From Piliocolobus tephrosceles (Eukaryota; Chordata; Mammalia; Primates; Cercopithecidae), in contig NC_045443.1 in the NCBI RefSeq assembly GCF_002776525.5, positions 48,484,157 through 48,548,156 of the forward strand: 64,000 bases of DNA, in the 5' to 3' direction. Shown here piece by piece: positions 34,001 through 48,500 of this stretch. The notes below the pieces were generated by a model that was not told the origin of the DNA, did no database searches, and was given only the letters and a program-made list of their open reading frames with translations. The position numbers were made by a program, and so were the translations under genes. Numbering within the stretch: the stretch's first letter is position 1; every line of letters begins with the position of its first letter.

Positions 34001-37000
34001 CTAGCCCTTCCGCCTCAGCCTCCCAAAATGTTGGAATGACAGGCATGAGCCACTGCACCCAGCTAGAAGCTTTTCCTTATTCCCAACCTAACTCCATTTC
34101 ATTTCTTAAACATATTTTCCCCCTTAAGTGATGTTTAAATGGTGGGCTTCCACAGGGAATTCTGAGGGGATTGTCCCATCGGATCTTGTTCTTCCTGATG
34201 GTCCTGCTTCATCTCTTACCTTTTCTACCTACACATCTGCTCTTAGAGAGAGGACAGAGGGACAGAATGGACCAAGAATCAGAAACCTTCCACAATGGCT
34301 GTCAACTTACTGATTTTTCTTCTATTCATCCTGGAGTTGGAAATAGAACAGTAAGAAGAGTTGAGAAGAGGCCCAGGGAGGCCTCCTAGTAAGGCATAGT
34401 GAAAAAAGCTGAGTTTACGTCTAAATCCTAGCCCTGCAATTTATATGCTGTTACTTTACTATTAACATCACAAAAAAAGGAGACAGACTTTATGTGCCTC
34501 CTGATGGAAGAATACAATAACACCTACTAAGTATTCTTGCCATCAAAACAAAAACCTGAATCTCATCAAGCCTCTAAGTCTATAAGCCATTTATAGAAAA
34601 TATAGAAGACATAGGAACATATTAGACAGTATCATGGGAATTCAATCAGCAAAATACAGACTGTAGGAAACTGCAGGACAAACAACCTAGTATCATTAAC
34701 AAATAAGCTACAAGAAGGGAGGGATTAGAATATAGATTAAGAGATACAACCTTAAATCTAAGAAACTTAAAACAAGCCGGGCGCGGTGGCTCAAGCCTGT
34801 AATCCCAGCACTTTGGGAGGCCGAGACGGGCGGATCACGAGGTCAGGAGATCGAGACCATCCTGGCTAACACGGTGAAACCCCGTCTCTACTAAAAATAC
34901 AAAAACTAGCCGGGCGAGGTGGCGGGCGCCTGTAGTCCCAGCTACTCCGGAGGCTGAGGCAGGAGAATGGCATAAACCCGGGAGGCGGAGTTTGCAGTGA
35001 GCTGAGATCCGGCCACTGCACTCCAGTCCGGGCGACAGAGCGAGACTCCGCCTCAAAAAAAAAAAAAGAAACTTAAAACATGTCAATGAGTTGCTGATTT
35101 AAACAAACCGTAACAAAGTGAGACAGGGTCTCACTTTGTCACCCAGGCTGGAGTGCAGTGGTGCAAACAAAGCTCACTGTAGCCTCAACCTCTGAGACTC
35201 AGGCAATCCTCTTGCCTCAGCCTCCCAAATAGCTGAGAATACAGGAGCATACCACCATGCCCGGATGATTTTTGTATTTTTGTATTTTTTGTAGAGATGG
35301 GGTTTTGTCATGTTGTCTAGGCTGGTCACAAACTTCTGAGCTCAGCACTTTGGCCTCCCAAAGTGCTGGGATTATAGGTGTGAGCCACCATGTTCAGCCT
35401 ATTATTAATTTTTAAATTCATTTCTTTCTTTTTTCGTGATGTGGGAGCTGCTTTTTTTTTTTTTTTTTTTTTTTGAAACAGGGTGTTGCTCTATTGCTTA
35501 GGCTGGAGTGCAGTAGCACAATCACAGCTCACTGCTCAGTAGCTGGGACCACAGACCTGCACCACCATGCCCAGCTAATTTTTCTTATTTTTTGCAGAGT
35601 GAAGGTCTCCTGTGTTGCCGGGTTTGTCTCAAAATCCTAGTCTCAGCAATCCTCCCACCTCGGCCTCCCACTGGGAGGTGTGAGCCACTATACCCAACCC
35701 CCAACCATGTACTCTCTGATTTGTTGTAATGAATACATATTTTATTTATACTTACTTGTTTATTCATTTTTGAGACCAGGTCTTGCTCTGCTGCCTAGGC
35801 TGGCATGCAGTGGTATGATCACAGCTCAATGCAGCCTGGAATTCCTGGGGTCAACCAATCCTCCTACCTCAGCCTCCCAGGTAGCTGGGACTACTGGGAC
35901 TACAAGCATGTGCTACCATACCTGGCTAAGTTTTGTATTTTTTTGTAGAGACAGGATCTCGCTATGTTGTCCAGGCTGGTCTTAAATTCCCAGGCTCAAT
36001 TGATTCTCCTGCTTTGGCATCCCAAAGTGCTGGTATTACAGGCATGAGCCACCATGCCCAGCCAAGTAAAGGTTGTATAGAAAAATGTTTTGAGGTGTGA
36101 TAATGGTATTGTGGTTACATTTTAAAAGAGTTCTATTTTTAGAGATTAATAATGAATTTTTTTTTTTTTCCTTTTGAGACAGAGTATCACTCTGTTACCC
36201 AGGCTGGAGTGCAGTGGTGCTATCTCAGCTCACTGCAACTTCTACCTCCCAGGTTCAAGCGATTCTGCTTCAGCCTCCCAAGTAGCTGGGATTACAGGCA
36301 TGTGCCACCACGCCCAGCTAATTTTTGTAGTTTTAGTAGAGATAGGGTTTTACCATGTTGGCCAGGCTGGTCTCGAACTCCTGACCTCAGGCGATCTGCA
36401 CGCCTTGGCCTCCCAATGTGCTGGGATTACAGGCGTGAACCACTGTGCCCAGCCTCATAATGAAATTTTTATAGATGTGTAAATGTTGTTGGAATCAAAA
36501 TGGAGTCATTAGTGTTAAAAAAAAAAAAAAAAGTCTGATAATACAGCCAGGGGAGGCTACGAAGACAGTGTTCTCATGCTTATATGCCTGGTACGAATTA
36601 TCACAAAAGACCCCATGAAAATCACGACCTTGCACAAAGGCCATCACAACCTTATACAAAAAATATTTCCGCAAGGACTTCTGCTCAGACTTCTGCTCAG
36701 TAACTACATGTTCAACCTTAGACTGGTGTCACCCTTATTATTGATCTTTGTAGCCAACGATAATTATTTTCAAACAATCATGTAATCCTTCTCATTTTTT
36801 CCTTTGAAAACATTTGTCTTCCTTTACCTCCCTGAATACCGCATAGTTTACTATGGTACACGTATTCCCACATAAATACCTTTTTCTCTTAGACAGCCTC
36901 CCTCTTTTCGTTACTTAGGTTGACGAATGAAATGATATACCTGGAACTTGTTTCATAATAATCAAGGATAGGAGAAAGTGAGTAGGGACACAGTGAAACA

Positions 37001-40000
37001 TGATTGCCCATGAGTGGATAAATTATGGAAGCTGAGTGATGAGTACACGTGAATTCATTATACAAGTTTATCTGCCTTTGCACATATTTGAAATATTCCA
37101 TTAAAAAAAAGTTTATCAGGCCGGGCGCGGTGGCTCAAGCCTGTAATCCCAGCACTTTGGGAGGCTGAGACGGGCGGATCACGAGGTCAGGAGATCGAGA
37201 CCATCCTGGCTAACACAGTGAAACCCCGTCTCTACTAAAAATACAAAAACTAGCTGGGCGAGGTGGTGGGCGCCTGTAGTCTCAGCTACTCGGGAGGCTG
37301 AGGCAGGAGAATGGCGTAAACCCGGGAGGCGGAGCTTGCAGTGAGCTGAGATCCGGCCACTGCACTCCAGCCTGGGCGACAGAGCAAGACTCCGCCTCAA
37401 AAAAAAAAAAAAATAAAAAAAAAGTTTATCAGATCTAAGATGGTAAACCAACAACAACAAGTTTAAAAGCAAGATTCCCAGGCCCTACTCCCAGAGAACT
37501 TGCATTTAAAAATATTTCCCAAATGATTCTGATATACACTCAGCTACCGAATTTGATGATAGCTAATAACCCATTAATATAATTTTAAAAATTATTTTCT
37601 ATATAATTCAACTAACTTGATACTTATATAGTAAAGAATTTGTGGGCCAGGTGCAGTGGCTCATGCCTGTAATCCCAGCGCTTTGGGAGGCCTAGGTGGG
37701 TGGATCATGAGGTCAGGAGTTCGAGACCAGCCTGACCAACATGCTAAAACCCCGTCTCTACTAAAAATACAAAAATTAGCCAGGCGTGGTGGCGCGCACC
37801 TGCAATCCCAGCTACTCAGGAGGCTGAGGCAGGAGAATTGCTTGAACCCGGGAGGCAGAGGTTGCAGTGAGCCAAGATCGCACCATTGCACTCCAGCCTG
37901 GGCAACAGAGCAAGACTCCATCTCGAAAAAAATAAATAAAATAAATAAATAAATAAATAACATTTCTCTGTTCCCCAAAATGACAGTCAGCAGCAAGAAA
38001 AAAGATAAATTCCTTTATTTTTAACTCTACTTTTTTTTTTTTTGAGATGGAGTTTCATTCTTGTCACCCAGGCTGGAGTGCAATGGCAAGATCTCTGTTC
38101 ACTGCAACCTCTGCCTCCCGGGTTCAAGTGATTCTCCTGCCTCAGCCTGCCGAGTAGCTGGGATTACAGGTGCACACCACCACGCCCAGCTAATTTTTTG
38201 TATTTTTAGTAGAGGCAGGGTTTCACCATGTTGGCCAGGCTAGTCTCAAACTCCTGACCTCTGGTGATCCACCCACCTCGCCCTCCCAAAGTGTTGGGAT
38301 TATAGGGGTGAGCCACTGTGCCCGGCCGGTACATTTCTTTAGTTCACCGAGGAAGGATAAGCAGCAGATCACCCTGTAGCCCTTAACCCTAGGGGGAGGG
38401 TGGCTTGGTGGGGATATTTGCCAGTTTGTAGAACTTATTGTTCTTTTGCCACTCAGCCCTCTCCTTTCTTCTTCCAAGCTTCCCTCCCCTGCCCTCCAGA
38501 TTACCTGTTGTTGGTAGAAGTTGTTAGCGCTTTGTTCAAATCGTTCATCTTTGGTTTCTACAGCTTTCCCCAGTTTCTGCAGCACCTAGGGATATAAGTC
38601 AGAAAGGCCCTTAAGGTTATGGTCAAGTCTCTCTTACCTGTTGGCCTCATATGACCCTGGCTTCAGTCAAGAATCTCACAACTGAAGGGCTGTGTTTGTT
38701 TGTTTGTTTGTTTGTTTATGAGATGGAGTCTCACTCTGTTGCCCAGGCGGGAGTGCAGTGGCATGATCTCAGCTCACTGCAACCTCTGCCTCCCAGGTTC
38801 AAGCAATTCTCCTGCTTCAGCCTCCAGAGTAGCTGGGATTACAGGTGTGTACCACCACGCCCAGCTAATTTTTGTATTTTTAATAGAGACGGGGTTTCAC
38901 CATGTTGGCCAGGCTGGTCTCCAACTCCTGACCACAAATGATCCACCCGCCTTGGCTTCCCAAAGTGCTGGGATTACAGGCGTGAGCCACCATGCCTGGC
39001 CTTGAAGGGCTATACTCTTACTGGACCAACAGAATTAGGAATGTAACAAACTGCTGAAAAAACAATCCTGTTTTGTTGTTCTTTTCAAATTAGGGGTAGC
39101 TCTAGGGGGTACATAGTAGTGAGCTAGAGGATATATATTAATATAAAGCTCAGAAAAAATAAGGTATATCTGGCCAGGTGTAGTGGCTCACGCCTGTAAT
39201 CCCAGCACTTTGGGAGGCCAAGGCAGGTGGATCATCTTAAGTCAGGAATTGGAGGCCAGCCTGACTAACATGGATAAACCCCGTCTCTACTAAAAATATA
39301 AAATTAGCTGGGCATGGTGGTGCATGCCTGTAATCCCAGCTACTTGGGAGGCTGAGGCAGGAGAATCACTTGAACCTGTGAGGTGGAGGTTCCAGTGAGG
39401 CAAGATCGCGCCATTGTACTCCAGCCTGGACAACAAGAGTGAAACTCTGTCTCAAAAAAAAAAAAAAAAAGAAAGAAAGAAGGTATATCTTTCTGAATAT
39501 CACTGTTATTATTATTATTGTTATTTTATTTGAGACAGGGTCTTGCTCTGTTGCCCTGGCTGTAGTACAGCGGTGCAATCACAACTTACTACACCCTCAA
39601 CCTCTCTGGGCTCAAGCAATCCTCCCACCTTGGCCTCCCCGGTAGCTGGGACCACATGCTCACACCACCACACCTCGCTAATTTTTAAAATTTTTCTGTA
39701 GAGACAGGGTCTCACTATGTTGCTCAGGCTGGCAGAACTCCTAGGCTTAAGTGATCCTGCTGCCTCAGCCTCCCAGCGTGCTGCAATTACAGGCATGAGC
39801 CACCAGGCTGGCTGGCATTGTTATTAATATTTAAAGTGGGTTTTTGAGAAGGAAGGAGAGCATTATATTAAAACAAGTATTGATGAGAAAAAATATAAAA
39901 TGTGCATGGCTTTTAAGTAAAATGTTAGCTTTGAAGACATTTTTTACTTGAGAGACTGTTTTCAACTATAGCCATAGGTTCCTCTAGATAGATGAGGTTG

Positions 40001-43000
40001 GAGAGGTTAGGCAGGGACATTTCTCTCATGGGGGCTTTTGTGGAAAACTTTGAGAGGCCCCAATATAATGCATTTGAAACTCAGCTACACCTGAATGCTA
40101 TCCATGTATATCGCCTCTCAACTAGAAAACCTGAGAGCCAAACCATCATACTGATGTCAGTGCGAATGCAAAAGACATGTGGATGGATAAGACCCAGTCT
40201 CTGTTCTAATAGGACACTCACTTATAAACAGGCAGTTACATGTAGCAAGAAAGCCCTGACTCTTCTGCCTATAACCCCCATCTTGGAAGGAGATACCATC
40301 ATCCTGCCAAGCCCAAGTTAGAATCTCAAGAGTTGCCTTCAACTACTTTTCATCCTTTTCATTGAATCCCTCGCCATGTCCATCTCTAGAAACCATCCTA
40401 TTCCCCTGGTCTCACTGCCATAGTCTTAGTCTAGGCCCTCACCGTTTATTACCTGGCCTGCTGCAATAGGTCTACCATGTTGCCACTCCTTAAAATCTTC
40501 TAACGGTTCCCCATTCATCTGTTCAACAAATTTTTATTAAATGCCCAATATGGGCTGGGCACGGTGGCTCACGTGCCCAGCCTTGGGAGGCCGAGGCAGG
40601 CGGATCACTTGAGGTCAGGAGTTCGAGACCAACCTGGCTAACAGCATAAAACCCTGTCTCTACTAAAAATGCAAAACAAACAAACAAAAATTAGCCAGGA
40701 GTGGTGGCAGACACATGCAATTCCAGCTACTCGGGAGGCTGGGGCAGGAGAATCACTTGAGCCTAGGAGGCAGAGGTTGCAGTGAGCCAAGATTGTGCCC
40801 CTGCACTCCAGCCTGGGTGACAGAGGGAAATTGTCTCAAAAAAAAGAAAAATAAAAAGTCCAATATGTATCTTGAAGTAATAGTTCAAATTCTAGCATGC
40901 ATGCAGGTCCCAAGGATCGGACCCTGCATTAAGTCTCACCTCTCACACTCCTCCTTTCTGCAGGTCTCCTTCCCTAACACTTTTTTAGTTTCCTGAATAA
41001 CACATACTGTTGCTTGTCAGAGATGCTGGTCCCTCTTTCTAGAATGCCTTTCCCCACCTTGTCTGCCATGCAAGTATCTTACAAAACCCAGTTCGTACTC
41101 CGTATCTTTTGTGATACTTAACCACATCCACTTCATCCCATTGATCGATTATTCACTCCCTCTCAATTACTTGCAACTTCTGTATCTTGTATACAGTTCA
41201 ATTATTGTTTTATTACTATTATTATTACTATTATTTTGAGACAGAGTTTCACTGTTGTTGCCCAGGCTGGAGTGCAATGGCGCGATCTTGGCTCACCACA
41301 ACCTCCGCCTCCTAGCTTCAAGCAATTCTTCTGCCTTAGCCTCCCGAGTAGCTGGGATTACAGGCACGCACCACCACGCCTGGCTAATTTTGTATTTTTA
41401 GTACAGATAGGGTTTCTCCATGTTGTTTAGGCTGGTCTCAAACTCCCGACCTCAGGTGATCTGCCCTCCTCGGCCTCCCAAAGTGCTGGTATCACAGGTG
41501 TGAGCCACCCTGCCCAGCCTGTTTTATTATTTCTATTTGTTTATTCTCCTAAACTATAGGCTCCTTAAGGTTTAGGTACTTGCTTTGCTCATTTAGATTT
41601 CTCAGTATCCAGGAACCAGATATGTGACAACTGTAACAGGAAGGAGAGTAAGACTGATACAGGATGGGATGAATGAGTGGAGCCTTGGAGTAGGATTTTG
41701 CTAGATTGAAATAGAGTATAGGGGCTGGGCACAGCTGCTCACGCCTGTAATTCCAATACTTTGGGAGGCCAAGGCGGGTGGATCACCTGAGGTCAGGAGT
41801 TTGAGACCAGCCTGACCAACATGGTGAAACCCCATCTCTACTAAATACAAAAAAGATTAGCTGGGGCTGGGCGCGGTGGCTCAAGCCTGTAATCCCAGCA
41901 CTTTGGGAGGCCGAGACGGGTGGATCACGAGGTCAGGAGATCGAGACCATCCTGGCTAATACGGTGAAACCCCGTCTCTACTAAAAAATACAAAAATCTA
42001 GCCGGGTGAGGTGGCGGGCGCCTGTAGTCCCAGCTACTCGGAGGCTGAGGCAGGAGAATGGCATAAACCCGGGAGGCGGAGCTTGCAGTGAGCTGAGATG
42101 CGGCCACTGCACTCCAGCCCGGGCGACAGAACGAGACTCTGTCTCAAAAAAAAAAAAAAAAAAAAAGATTAGCTGGGCGTGGTGGTGCATGCCTGCAATC
42201 CCAGCTACTTGGGAGGCTGAAGGCAGGAGAATTGGTTAAACCTGGGAAGCAGAGGTTGCAGTGAGCCAAGATTGTGCCATTGCACTCCAGCCTGGGCAAC
42301 AGAGTGAAACTCTGTCTCAAAAATAAAATGAAATAAAAAAAAATAAAAAGAAATAGAGTATAAAGTGTGGGAGTAGAAAGAGGATTCCAGTTAGAGACAA
42401 CAGCATCAGCAAAATCATAGGAGTACACAGCTTCACGAGCTGGTTCAGCATGGCTGTTATGGGGAGTGGTGGGGAATGAAGCTAGAAAGGGAGACGGGAG
42501 TTTCATTATGAAGGGCTTTGAATGTCATGGAAGACTGCCCAGATCTGGGGAGTGTGGCAGGTTCTGTGAAGAGACTCTGATTCATATCTCCATTCTTTTT
42601 TTTTTTTTTTTTTGAGACAAGTCTTGCTCTGTCGCCCAGCCTGGAATGCAGTGATGCCATCTCAGCTCACTGCAACCTCTGCCTCACCGGTTCAAGTGAT
42701 TCTCTTGCCTCAGCCTCCCAAGTAGCTGGGATTACAGGCGCCCACCACCACATCTGGCGAATTTTTGTATTTTTAGGAGAGACGGGGTTTCGCCATGTTG
42801 GCCAGGCTGGTCTTGAATTCCTGACCTCAGGTGATCTGCCCATCTCAGCCTCCCAAAGTGCTGGAATTACAGGCGTGAGCCATCTTCGCCCGCCAGTATC
42901 TCCATTCTTAATCTAGGGTGTGTGTCTCATTCCTGGAGCTCTTGATGTAGTGGATAAGATCAAGCACACTGGAGTTAGACAGATATGGGCTCCTATCTTG

Positions 43001-45528
43001 GCCTTTCTACTTACTGACTGTAAGTCTTCAGGTAAGTCATTAAACCTTTTGAGCCTCAGTTTACAGAACTCCCTTTCCCTATTAGATAATATGTATCTCC
43101 TGGAGTTGTCAGGAAGATTAAATATTTTTGCATGTAAATTGCCTTCTCAGAGCTGCCCTACAAAGAGCACTCAAGAGGTACTCACTGTCATTCTGTTTAG
43201 TTTTGCTCCCTTGCCTGTAAATGCTTGTATTTTTGGTTTGGCCATATCTGTTTGTGTCTGTCTCTAACTGTACCTCACTTGCCACCCAGCCCTGGATGTG
43301 CAGAGTCTGCCATCCTCCCTGGCTCCACCCTTCCCCGCTAACAAAACACTGTCCTCTACCAGAAAGTTGCAAAACCACCTTGTTTAGTAGTAAGTGCAGC
43401 TCTTAACTTCCTTTCTGCTACCCCTCCCTTCCTTTGCCCCTAATTTAGTTCTTCTTAGGTAGAGAGGATAGAAAAAACAGAAAAGAGAAAACTCAGTCTA
43501 GAGTCAGTGTAGATGACTGGGGCAGACCAATCTCCCCAGTCCCCAAAAGGCTCAAGGACAAAAGACTTGGAGGGTGTGTGGTCAGGGGTGGAGGGTACTG
43601 AGAGAAACTTCCTCACCTTCCAACTCTGAAAGTGAAAAGGTGTTACCACCCTGAAACATACCCCAGTGCTCTGAGGCCAAGGTAATTTGTTGCCATAAGC
43701 AACAGGTACATGTTAGGGCACTTATACTATGTCATGAGTGTTCTTCCCAACGAAAGACCTTGAGGGAACAGGGTGTACAGATGCTAAACAGATGTTTGTT
43801 GAGACAATGAATAAATTCTACTTTTGGATCACTTCCTAATGAAAACCCATATAATGCTAATCCCTAAAATCCTGCTTTGAGAATTCTGTCCCAATTCACC
43901 TGGCCTGGCAGCTAAATTAGAATATAGATATTTAAGGAGAAAGAGCAAGAGCAAGGCAAGAAAGTAAATGTGGCAAAATGTTAACACTTGGTGAATCTGT
44001 ATGAAAAATATTCCAATGTTCACTGCTTATTTATAACTTTTCTGTAGATCAGGGTTGGGGTGGAAATAGAGCTCTAAAAAAAATTACTACATATATCTTT
44101 GGTGGCTACAGTTCCTTACCATTGCCTCTCCCATAATCATTTATTATATTTTAGTTAATTCCCTTGATTGGGGTAATTTGCATAGGGCCTGGATATTTGA
44201 TATTATAAAATTTTGCTAATATTTTCTCTTAGGTGCAGTAAATTTTTGTGGTTATGTAGGAAATTTTCTTTCTTTTTCTTTCTTTTCTTTCTTTCTTTTC
44301 TCTCTCTCTCTTTCTTTCTTTCGAGACAGAGTCTAGCTCTATCACCCAGGCTGGAGTGCAGTGGCACAATCTCAGCTTACTACAACCTTCACCTCCCAGG
44401 TTCAAGCGATTCTCCTGCCTCAGCCTCCAAGCAGCCAGGACCACAGGCACGCGCCACCACACTCAGCTAATTTTTGTATTTTTTGGTAGAGATGGGATTT
44501 TGCCACATTGGCCAGGCTGGTCTCGAACTCCTGGCCTCAGGTGATCTACCCACTTCGGCCTCACAAAAGTGCTGGAATTAGAGGCATGAGCCATGACGCC
44601 TGGTCAGAAATCTTTATTTTTAGGATATATGATAAAGTAAGCTTTCCTTAAAAGGTCCTAATATACTATTTCCAGGCTTTTCTCTGACCACTCCCTGTGC
44701 TTCAGCTGAGCTGTATTTCTCACTCCAGGGTCCATGCCTTGCTTATGCTGGCATTTGTCAGCTAGAATACTCTCTGACCACTTGTCTGAAAAACTACTAA
44801 TCGTCCATAATTCCTATTTCAAATTCAGCCTCCACTATAAAAGCTCTCGATTCTCCCCAATCCTTTTGTCCTCTGAATTCCCATAGACCTGCATCTCTCA
44901 GGTCAGTTATTTTATTATTATTATTATTTATCTTTTTTTTTTTTTTTTGAGACGGAGTCTCGCTCTGTCACCCAGGCTGGAGTGCAGAGGCCGGATCTCA
45001 GCTCACTGCAAGCTCCGCCTCCCGGGTTTACGCCATTCTCCTGCCTCAGCCTCCTGAGTAGCTGGGACTACAGGCGCCCACCACCTCGCCCGGCTAGTTT
45101 TTTGTATTTTTTTAGTAGAGAGGGGGTTTCACCATGTTAGCCAGGATGGTCTCGATCTCCTGACCTCGTGATCTGCCCGTCTCGGCCTCCCAAAGTGCTG
45201 GGATTACAGGCTTGAGCCACCGCGCCCGGCCTATTATTTATCTTTTTAACTAGATTGTAAGCTTTTGGCAAAGCAAGAGTGTCTCTTACCCCTAAATTCC
45301 CTGCTGGGTCCAGCCCAGTACCCTGAACAAAGGAGTTTTTCTGTAAATATTTGTTGAATTTAACCCTTTGGGATTTAAGCTGAGTAGATGTCAACAGAAG
45401 AGAAGAGCAACAAAGGAGAGGTAAACAACCCCCCCTCTCAGGGGGATCTGAGAGGTTTGCCATAGAGAAATCACAAACAGATGGTGAAAGCAGTACTGTA
45501 GTTGGAAACGAGAATATGTATCATACTA

Positions 45529-45564
<36 letters not shown>

Positions 45565-48500
45565 AAAGTCAGCTTAAATTCAGTCTCATGTTGCGTTTGG
45601 GCGGGAAATCAAAAACAGACCAAGAATGTTTCATCCCTATTGTGTTTAATGGTCACCAGACCTCCACTCCCAGCTTTTCAGAGGATGCCTGAACAAAAAG
45701 TTTCTCTACTCCTGAGCTCTGTTCCTCAGAGAGGATCAGGAAGTGGGGGAGGCACAGATGTGAGAGTGGCTTATCAGGAACGTTGTAAAGCAGCAGCCTC
45801 AGTGAGGTTAGGATTCAGAGGCAGGACACCTGGGTTTCAGTAATATTTCTGCTACCTACCAATCTCTTTTGAGCCTTGTTTCTTTATTTCTAAAACAGAG
45901 ATGTCAGTAACCTGCTTTTAGAGGGTTGAATAGATGAAGGGAGATGACATCGGTAGAATGTTGGCTCTGTAAAGGGAGAGATAATCACTTTCTTTCTTTT
46001 CTTTTTTTTTTTTTTTTTGAGACAGAGTTTCACTCTTGTTGCCCAAGTTGGAGTGCAATGGTGCAATCTCAGCTCACCGCAACCTCTGCCTCCTGGGTTC
46101 AAGTGATTCTCCTGTCTCAGCCTCCTGAGTAGCTGGGATTACAGACATGCACCACCACGCCTGACTAATTTTATATTTTTAGGAGAGACGGAGTTTCTCC
46201 ATGTTGGTCAGGCTGGTCTCGAACTCCCGACCTCAGGAGATCCACCCACCGGGCCTCCCAAAGTGCTGGGATTACAGGTGTGAGCCACTGCACCCCGCCA
46301 ATAATCTCTTATATCCCTGTTTCTGGTCCATAATAGGTGCTTGATATTTGACACATATTGCTATTTGACACATTAGCTATTACTTATTACTCAGAAGATT
46401 ACATCCAACCCAACTGCTTGCAGAAAAAGCAATAAGTGTTGAAAGGAATCCTTTCATTTTAGTGCAAATTTCTCCCGCTTTATCTTGCTCTCAATAATTT
46501 CCCAAGACTCAAGGACTGGCCTCAGGCTGACTGAGCTGAGCTCCCTTCTGGCATTCCAGGCCATTCCCACCTTATCCAAGTTCAACCTCTGCCTACTCTT
46601 GTGTCTGATCTAGATTCAGAATATCTTGTTTTCTGCATCAACTGGGAATTCCCCATGGCAGATATGAGTTTGCTCCTCTTTCTCTACTTCCTCAGGGTTC
46701 AGGCCAGAAGAACCTGAGAGGCTGGTTCTCTCTTTGGGAAGTATTTGACTCTGAGTCAAATGTGACTCCTTTTCAATTTAGTGTTCTTACCATATTGAGT
46801 TTCATCAAGAGCATCCACCCTCTCATTTTACAGGTGCAAGATCTGAAGCCCAGAGCAGGACACTATTTAGCCAAGGCTTGGAGTCTATGCTTACAAAGGA
46901 GTGAAGGCCCAAAGCAAGGTCATAGTGTTGACAAGAGGCCACATGAAGACAGAAGATGCAAGAGTGAAATACAATCAATTGTATGTCTTTTATTTTTATT
47001 TTTTGAGACAGAGTCTCCCTCTGCTTGAGTGTGGTGGTGTCATCACTGCTGACCGCAGTCTTGATCTCCTAGGCTCAAGCAGTCCTTCCACCTTGGCCTC
47101 TCAAAGTGCTGGAATTACAGGAGTGAGTCCCTGTGGCTGGCTTGTATGTCTTTTTAAAATTACTATTATTCATGAGTGTTTTGTCTTTTAGGGCTTTTGT
47201 TTTGTTTTTTTTTTTCAACCACAGTGTGGCCTTCACTACCTCCAGTACCTCCTGCTCGTTCACACTGTTTCTAGCTAGACCTTCCCATAGCCCCTGCTCT
47301 CAGGTCTACCAGATTTGTAAGCCTTTTTGAAACTAGGATCAAGGTGAAGTTAGGGTAAGTGAAGTAACAAAGTCTGGCAACACAAACTCTTTCCCTTTTC
47401 TTCCTCTCTTTCACATGACCTCAAATGACAGAAAAAAAAACCTCCCTTCCACTGTGGTCTCTTAAAGTCAGGAGCTACATCTATATTCCATCAGTTTTCT
47501 GCTGATAAATCAACTCTGGAGAGCTGGTTGCCTTTAAGCCTTCCCAGGGCTCAAACCAGTGCTCCACCTTTAGAAGATAATAGGGATATTTCAGTTGTTA
47601 AGCAGAGCTGTTCATCCAAATGCTTCTAAGTCCATCAGCTCTTAGAAAACCAAAACTTCTCCGTTGTAGAAGGTGGGTAGGCTTAATAAAGAGAGAGAGA
47701 AAAAAAGGCAAACCGAAACTCTATCTCAGGTCCTTCTTGTCTCTCTTCCCCCGCTCTTTCTTCTGGCTGACATGTCTTCCCAAACCGCCTTGTCTACTAG
47801 AGGGTTGGTAGGTGGAGAGCAGAGGTTCAGGTTAGAAGCAAAGAAAATATTCTGGACAGGTAGAAACAAAAATGCCATCAAAATGTGTAGAGAATGTCCC
47901 CATGATCTAGATTGCCAAGCAAGTAATAGATAGGCTATCTAAATGCCAGTTCTGGGGCAGGGCTACCTGGCACTAACCAAGGACACACTCTGAACACAGA
48001 TGTGGTTCATCACCCTGGGAGTTGTACTCCCCAACGCCAAAGGAAGGGTACAAGAAGCAGATTTGGGCTTCTGCTTACATCAGCCGAAACACCACCCAGA
48101 GGCCAGGCAGAGAGAGGTAGGGGGAGAACTATGCAAGACTATTCCAGCCTTCGGTGGGGGGTGCACGCTGGCATCCCGCTGCATCGCTGTCTTTGGGGAA
48201 ATTGCCCTCTGAGGAAAATTACCCTTCAATTTCATCAACTGTCAAATACCAATTTTGGATTGCTAGCACAAAACTTGATACAAAGGTGGCCACGCCGTCA
48301 CTTCCTTTCTTTCACCTTTTCTGGGTCAGCCTGAGGGTTGTCGAAGGTTCTGCCAGAGACTTGTCTCCCCAGCTTCCCTCATCCTTGCCCAAGATCAGGT
48401 GGCGGTCTCCGACCTCTCTCCCATCTGCCAGTTTTCATGGAAGCCCACTCCTCGCTTCCGTTTTCCTGGGAGAGCGGGAGACCCTTCTCGTCAGCCCAGG

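Larger units (their letters stand above)
36064..37118 (+). mobile_element. L1M 3' UTR split by an Alu and an LTR-like insert
   Basis: Pieces 36064-36153 (gaggtgtgataatggtattg), 36456-36478 and about 36926-37118 (aatgaaatgatatacctgga to atatttgaaatattccatta) run in the order of an old L1 3' end. Confidence 0.7.
40326..41640 (+). mobile_element. L2 LINE 3' part, split by two Alus
   Basis: Pieces 40326-40551 (ggccctcaccgtttattacc, gcctgctgcaataggt), 40856-41222 (ctttctagaatgcctttccc, aaaacccagttcgtactccg) and 41519-41640 (aactataggctccttaaggt) follow L2 consensus order. Confidence 0.75.

Noticed and set aside
36480..36925. Intact endogenous retrovirus
   Set aside because: Only an LTR-like segment is present, with no gag, pol or env-type frames beside it.
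45532..45562. CRISPR-like or other prokaryotic arrays
   Set aside because: Only microsatellites and SINEs occur; the window is clearly vertebrate nuclear DNA.
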